The notes under the pieces: model-generated
What the model was told of the DNA's origin: nothing
Seen by the model: only the letters and a program-made list of their open reading frames with translations
Databases searched by the model: none
Translations under genes and position numbers: made by a program
DNA from: Streptomyces abikoensis
GTDB taxonomy: Bacteria; Actinomycetota; Actinomycetes; Streptomycetales; Streptomycetaceae
Direction: 5' to 3'
Length of the DNA stretch: 64,000 bases
NCBI RefSeq assembly: GCF_014648775.1
Contig: NZ_BMRT01000002.1
Span: 186,001 to 250,000, forward strand
Shown here: in pieces, positions 60,238 to 64,000 of the stretch
Layout of the letters: every line of letters begins with the position of its first letter
How positions within the stretch are numbered: the first letter of the stretch is position 1

Positions 60238-61173
60238 ATGACGAAGGCGATCCACGTGTCCGGCCTGACGAAGTCCTTCGGCCGGACCCGTGCGCTCAGC
60301 GGCCTCGATCTCACCGTCGAGGCCGGTGAGACGCACGGATTCCTCGGCCCCAACGGCGCGGGGAAGTCCACCACCATCCGCGTCCTCCTCGGACTGCTGC
60401 GCGCCGACGGAGGCTCCGCGCGCGTGCTCGGCAAGGACCCCTGGCACGACGCCGTGGAGCTCCACCGCCGCGTGGCGTACGTCCCCGGGGACGTCACCCT
60501 CTGGCGCAACCTCTCCGGCGGCGAGGTCATCGACCTGCTCGTCCGGCTGCGCGGCGGCGCCGACCGGGCCCGCCGCGCTGAACTGCTGGAGCGCTTCGAC
60601 CTCGACCCGACGAAGAAGGGGCGCGCCTACTCCAAGGGCAACCGCCAGAAGGTCGCCCTGGTCGCCGCCTTCGCCTCCGACGTCGACCTGCTCGTCCTCG
60701 ACGAGCCGACCTCCGGCCTCGACCCGCTGATGGAAGAGGTCTTCCGCGCCTGCGTGGCCGAGGAGCGCGAGCGCGGCCGCACCGTGCTGCTCTCCAGTCA
60801 TGTCCTCAGCGAGGTCGAGGCCCTGTGCGACCGGGTGAGCATCATCCGCGAGGGGACGACCGTGGAGACCGGCTCCCTCGCCGAGCTCCGCCACCTCACC
60901 AGGACCTCGGTGACCGCCGAGCTCACCGGCGCGCCCAACGGGCTGGCGCGCCTGCCCGGCGTCCACGACCTCACCGTCCGCGAGCTCCACGGGGGGCGGG
61001 GACAGCAGGTGCGGCTCCAGGTGGACACCGACCGACTCGGGCCCGTCCTCCGTCAGTTGAGCGAGTCCGGCGTCCGCAGCCTGACCAGCGTGCCGCCCAC
61101 GCTGGAGGAGCTGTTCCTCCGCCACTACCAGCAGGACGCCCCCGCCGCGCCCGCCCGGACGGTGGCGTCATGA
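60238..61173 (+). CDS. ABC transporter ATP-binding protein
   Basis: A 311-residue exporter ATPase. Walker [10 protein letters not shown] is near residue 40, the variant signature [15 protein letters not shown] (the family's usual SGG is replaced by SKGN, as in polyketide-exporter ATPases), Walker [16 protein letters not shown], and [13 protein letters not shown] with the switch histidine. About 90 residues follow the nucleotide-binding domain. Start ATG 60238. The permease start overlaps its stop by four bases (ATGA). Confidence 0.93.
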   Translation: MTKAIHVSGLTKSFGRTRALSGLDLTVEAGETHGFLGPNGAGKSTTIRVLLGLLRADGGSARVLGKDPWHDAVELHRRVAYVPGDVTLWRNLSGGEVIDLLVRLRGGADRARRAELLERFDLDPTKKGRAYSKGNRQKVALVAAFASDVDLLVLDEPTSGLDPLMEEVFRACVAEERERGRTVLLSSHVLSEVEALCDRVSIIREGTTVETGSLAELRHLTRTSVTAELTGAPNGLARLPGVHDLTVRELHGGRGQQVRLQVDTDRLGPVLRQLSESGVRSLTSVPPTLEELFLRHYQQDAPAAPARTVAS

Positions 61174-62801
61174 GCGCCCCCGCCGCCTCGTACCGGCCGG
61201 CTTCGCCCCGGCTGGCCGGCGCGGGCACGCTGACCCGGCTCGCGCTGCGCCGCGACCGGGTGCTGCTGCCGGTGTGGGCGGTGGCCCTCTCGCTCGCCGT
61301 CGTCAGTGTGGCGAGGGCCTTCGAGTCGCTGTACGCCACGGCCGCCGACCGGGCCGGGGTGGCCCGCTCCACCAATGCGGGCGCCTCGGTCCGCGCACTG
61401 TACGGGCCGGTGTTCGGCGACTCCACCGGCGGTCTGGTCGCCTGGCGCATGGCCGTCCTCGGGGGCGTCCTCGCCGGGATCATGAGCCTGGTGATCGTGG
61501 TGCGGCACACCCGCGAGGAGGAGGAGACCGGCCGTCAGGAACTGCTGTCCGCCGCCGTCGTCGGCCGCCGGGCCCCGCTGACCGCCGCGCTGCTGACGGC
61601 CCTGGCCGCCAACGGCCTGGTCGCCGCCCTCGTCACCGCCGGGCAGGCCCTTGCCGGGCTGCCGGCCGGCGGCGCGGCCGCCCTGGGCCTGGCCGTCGCC
61701 GGTACGGGCCTGTGCTTCGCGGGCGTCGCCGCCGTCACGGCCCAGCTCACCGACACCGCCCGGGCGGCGCGGAGCCTCGCGGGCGCGACGGTGGGCCTCG
61801 CCTTCCTGCTGCGCGCGGCCGGTGACGCGGCGAGCGCCGGCGCCTCCTCGCCGTTGGTCTGGGTCTCCCCCGTCGGCTGGGTCGAGCAGACCCGGGCCTT
61901 CGCGGGCGAACGCTGGTGGGTCCTCGTCCTGCCCTACGCGGCGGCGGGCCTCGCCGCGGCGGCCGCCTTCGCCCTGGCCGGGCGCCGCGACATCGGCGCG
62001 GGCCTGCTGGCCGGACGCCCGGGCGCCGCGACGGCGCCGCGCCACCTCACGGGCGCGACCGGCCTGGCGTGGCGGCTCCAGCGCGGCACGCTGCTGGGCT
62101 GGGCGGTCGCCTTCGCCGTCGCGGGCACCGTGTTCGGCTCCCTGATCGAGGGCGCCGCCGATCTCGTCGGCGACAACGAGGGCACGCGGGAGATCATCGA
62201 GCGGATGGGCGGCCGGGAGGGCCTCGCCGACGCCCTCCTGGCCGCCCTGACGGGCCTGCTCGGCATGGTCGCCGCGCTCTACGCGGTGGGCTGCGTGCTG
62301 CGGCTGCGCGCGGAGGAGACGAGCGGGCGCGCCGAGCCCGTACTGGCCGGAGCGACCGGCCGGACTCGGTGGGCGGCCGGGCACCTGGCCTTCGCCGGGC
62401 TGGGCACAGCGGTCGTCCTGCTCGCCGGCGGCCTGGGCATGGGCCTGGCGTACGGCGTCTCCGCCGGGGACGTCGGGGGGCGACTGCCGCCGGTGCTCGG
62501 CGCGGCGCTCGCGCAGTTGCCGGCGGCGTGGGTCCTGGCCTCCGTGGCCGTACTGCTCTTCGGGGCGCTGCCCCGGTGGGCGGTGGCGGCGTGGGGGCTC
62601 GCCGGGGGATGCCTGGCCATCGGCTGGCTGGGGCCGGCGCTTCGGCTCCCGGGGTGGGTGATGGACCTTTCGCCGTTCGGGCACCTGCCGAAGCTGCCGG
62701 GGGCGGGGGTTTCGGCGGGGCCGTTCGTCTGGCTGACGGGCCTTGCCGTCCTGCTCACGGCGGTGGGGGTGGCGGCGTTCCGGCGGCGGGACGTGGGGTG
62801 A
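61170..62801 (+). CDS. ABC transporter permease, polyketide antibiotic exporter type
   Basis: A 543-residue membrane protein with about 12 hydrophobic segments in two similar halves. Each half begins with a basic segment and a [20 protein letters not shown] or [20 protein letters not shown] motif, which is the mark of TipC/polyketide-type two-half exporters. Together with the ATPase it should extrude an amphipathic compound. ATG 61170 overlaps the upstream gene. A standard Streptomyces repeat with hairpin follows at 62854. Confidence 0.92.
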   Translation: MSAPAASYRPASPRLAGAGTLTRLALRRDRVLLPVWAVALSLAVVSVARAFESLYATAADRAGVARSTNAGASVRALYGPVFGDSTGGLVAWRMAVLGGVLAGIMSLVIVVRHTREEEETGRQELLSAAVVGRRAPLTAALLTALAANGLVAALVTAGQALAGLPAGGAAALGLAVAGTGLCFAGVAAVTAQLTDTARAARSLAGATVGLAFLLRAAGDAASAGASSPLVWVSPVGWVEQTRAFAGERWWVLVLPYAAAGLAAAAAFALAGRRDIGAGLLAGRPGAATAPRHLTGATGLAWRLQRGTLLGWAVAFAVAGTVFGSLIEGAADLVGDNEGTREIIERMGGREGLADALLAALTGLLGMVAALYAVGCVLRLRAEETSGRAEPVLAGATGRTRWAAGHLAFAGLGTAVVLLAGGLGMGLAYGVSAGDVGGRLPPVLGAALAQLPAAWVLASVAVLLFGALPRWAVAAWGLAGGCLAIGWLGPALRLPGWVMDLSPFGHLPKLPGAGVSAGPFVWLTGLAVLLTAVGVAAFRRRDVG

Positions 62802-62853
62802 GGATGCCCCGGGCGGGCTGATTTCAGCCCGCCCGGCGTTTGAGGACCGGGGG

Positions 62854-62874
62854 TCCGGGGGCGGAGCCCCCGGA
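62854..62874. terminator. GGGGCGGAGCCCC-type hairpin
   Basis: TCCGGGGGC-GGA-GCCCCCGGA forms nine pairs with a three-base loop after CAGCCCGCCCGGCGTTTGAG, a common Streptomyces intergenic repeat between convergent genes. Confidence 0.85.
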
Positions 62875-62879
62875 AACGG

Positions 62880-64000
62880 CTACCCCTCCGCCACCAGTGG
62901 CGGCTCCACCGGGGACTGCGGGTCCTGGCCGAAGAGGACCGCCTTCGCCACCGGTGGCGCGAAGAGGGACGTCACCGGGGCGGTCAGGGAGAGCACCCGG
63001 CGGAAGGCCTCGCCCACGACGGGGTCACCGGTGGCCCGCCGCTGGACGCGGGCGAGGTACCAGTCCCCGGGCCGGTCGACCGGCCGGCCCCGGGGGATGT
63101 TGCCGGTCGCGCCGGGCACGTTCTTGTCCGCGCCGGAGGAGATGTCCCACGCCTGCCGGGCCGCGTCGAGGAGGGCTCGCTGCACCCGGCCGGTCGTGGG
63201 GGTGCGGCGCGGGTCGGTGAGGGCGTCGCGGAGGGCGACGGCGCAGAGCGCGGCGACGGACATGCCCTGGCCGTAGACGGGGTTGAAGGCGCACAGGGCC
63301 TCGCCGGTGGCGAGGAAACCGGCCGGGCGGCGGCCGGGGCCGTCGTAGCGGCGGCGGACGTTGCCGGTCTTGCGGAAGCCGTGGATGGGGGTGAGGGGCT
63401 CGGCCCCCCGCAGCCAGTCGTGGAGGACCGGGTGCGGGAGCTTCGCGGCGAAGGCGAGGAAGCCGTCGTCGTCGGTGGGCGGTTCGTTGCCCCGCAGGCC
63501 GGAAAGGATCACGGACCAGCGGCCGCCGTCCAGGGGCATCAGGATCCCGCCGTAGCGCTGGGCCGGGTTGGGGATGATGTAGACGCCCCGGAAGCCGGGG
63601 TCCTCCAGACCGGCGGGGGTGCGGTAGAAGCGGGTGGCGTAGGCGAGGCCGGTCTCGAGGACCTCCTCGTGGGGCGGTTCGGCGCCCAGGGCGGCCAGCC
63701 AGGAGGGGGCGCGGGAGGAGCGGCCGGAGGCGTCGACGACGATGTCGGCCTCCAGGGTGGTGCCCGCCGTGGCGGCGGGCAGGCCCCGCTCGCGCAGACG
63801 GACGCCGCGGACGCGCGTGGCGTCGCCGAGCAGGCCGGTGACCTCGGCGCCCTCGACGGTCTCGATCCGGGATCCGGCCCCGAGGACGCGGCGGCGCACG
63901 ACCCAGTCGGTCAGGGGCCGGGAGCCGGTGAGGACGTGGGTGGTGGGGCGGGTCCGGCGGTACCAGCGGCCCACCTGCCACTGCAGGACGTCGGTGGGCA
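62880..64000 (-). CDS. FAD-dependent oxidoreductase (geranylgeranyl-reductase/halogenase-like), 5' truncated by window
   Basis: The C-terminal 373 residues of a flavoprotein; the start and the N-terminal FAD motif lie beyond 64000. Visible are DIVVDASGRSSRAPSWLAAL, the second motif GFLATGEALCAFNPVYGQGM and SVAALCAVALRDAL, and a later helical part. The D-A-S-G-R and NPVYGQGM stretches belong to the group that includes squalene-epoxidase-like and tryptophan-halogenase-like oxidoreductases. No K-x5-W halogenase motif is visible in this part. The substrate is unknown; stop TAG is at 62880-62882. Confidence 0.85.
   Translation of the reverse strand, partial: PTDVLQWQVGRWYRRTRPTTHVLTGSRPLTDWVVRRRVLGAGSRIETVEGAEVTGLLGDATRVRGVRLRERGLPAATAGTTLEADIVVDASGRSSRAPSWLAALGAEPPHEEVLETGLAYATRFYRTPAGLEDPGFRGVYIIPNPAQRYGGILMPLDGGRWSVILSGLRGNEPPTDDDGFLAFAAKLPHPVLHDWLRGAEPLTPIHGFRKTGNVRRRYDGPGRRPAGFLATGEALCAFNPVYGQGMSVAALCAVALRDALTDPRRTPTTGRVQRALLDAARQAWDISSGADKNVPGATGNIPRGRPVDRPGDWYLARVQRRATGDPVVGEAFRRVLSLTAPVTSLFAPPVAKAVLFGQDPQSPVEPPLVAEG

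Overview
The window looks like a chromosomal segment of a Streptomyces or a very close actinomycete. G+C is very high with strong third-position GC bias, GTG/TTG starts are common, the rare TTA leucine codon occurs in a few genes, and the gene families are typical of the genus (TerD, mycothiol-dependent maleylpyruvate isomerase fold, DUF1707-FHA, CbtBA, leaderless genes, Streptomyces-type GGGGCGGAGCCCC repeats). Most of it is ordinary chromosome with many short operons in both orientations. Both ends cut genes: an ABC ATPase on the left and a flavin-dependent oxidoreductase on the right.

Layout. 1-12 kb: a DrrAB-like exporter, a DUF2127 membrane gene broken by an amber codon, a DUF1540 protein, an NAD(P)-binding epimerase, a methyltransferase divergent from an XRE-cupin regulator, a CASTOR/POLLUX-like channel followed by TerD, a lytic transglycosylase lipoprotein, a pentapeptide-repeat protein and a mycothiol-dependent-type enzyme. 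11.8-22.5 kb: a secreted RelA/SpoT-fold enzyme, a ridA remnant, a two-component system whose kinase has an unusual C-terminal extension, two PAP2 phosphatases, and two TetR-controlled loci (a flavin monooxygenase and a DHA2 exporter) with clear palindromic operators.

22.5-31.3 kb: an integrated element of about 8.7 kb sits at the 3' end of tRNA-Leu(GAG), bounded by 22-bp direct repeats. Its left part holds phage remnants (tail, endolysin wall-binding, holin-like) and a secreted ricin-type lectin. Its right part holds a module with XRE, HD, unknown, NUDIX, hydroxymethylbilane synthase and uridine-kinase-like genes. Most of these genes are frameshifted or truncated, but the lectin, the bilane synthase (a hemC paralogue) and the kinase are intact. 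I see no integrase.

31.4-45 kb: an aminotransferase, then metE and cbtBA transcribed divergently, each behind its own cobalamin riboswitch. Next comes a five-gene valine (isobutyryl-CoA) catabolic operon with a palindrome in the spacer of its promoter, then a tandem repeat joined to a 29-bp inverted repeat, a GNAT enzyme and a WS/DGAT acyltransferase. 45-64 kb: photolyase, a Tat-exported FAD enzyme, an FHA protein, an ECF sigma factor with a coupled partner, a trypsin-like secreted protease and a StyA-like monooxygenase (both with early TTA codons), an ICL/PEPM enzyme, a VOC protein, a secreted M28 aminopeptidase, a CBS-BON protein, a globin-FAD/NAD reductase fusion, a GbsR/MarR regulator divergent from an ABC exporter operon, and the terminal flavoprotein.

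The strongest leads are the secreted alarmone-synthetase-like protein, the tRNA-Leu element with its selectively preserved bilane synthase and kinase, and the histidine kinase with a second membrane-anchored C-terminal domain. All functional statements rest on reading sequence motifs; no database search was run.
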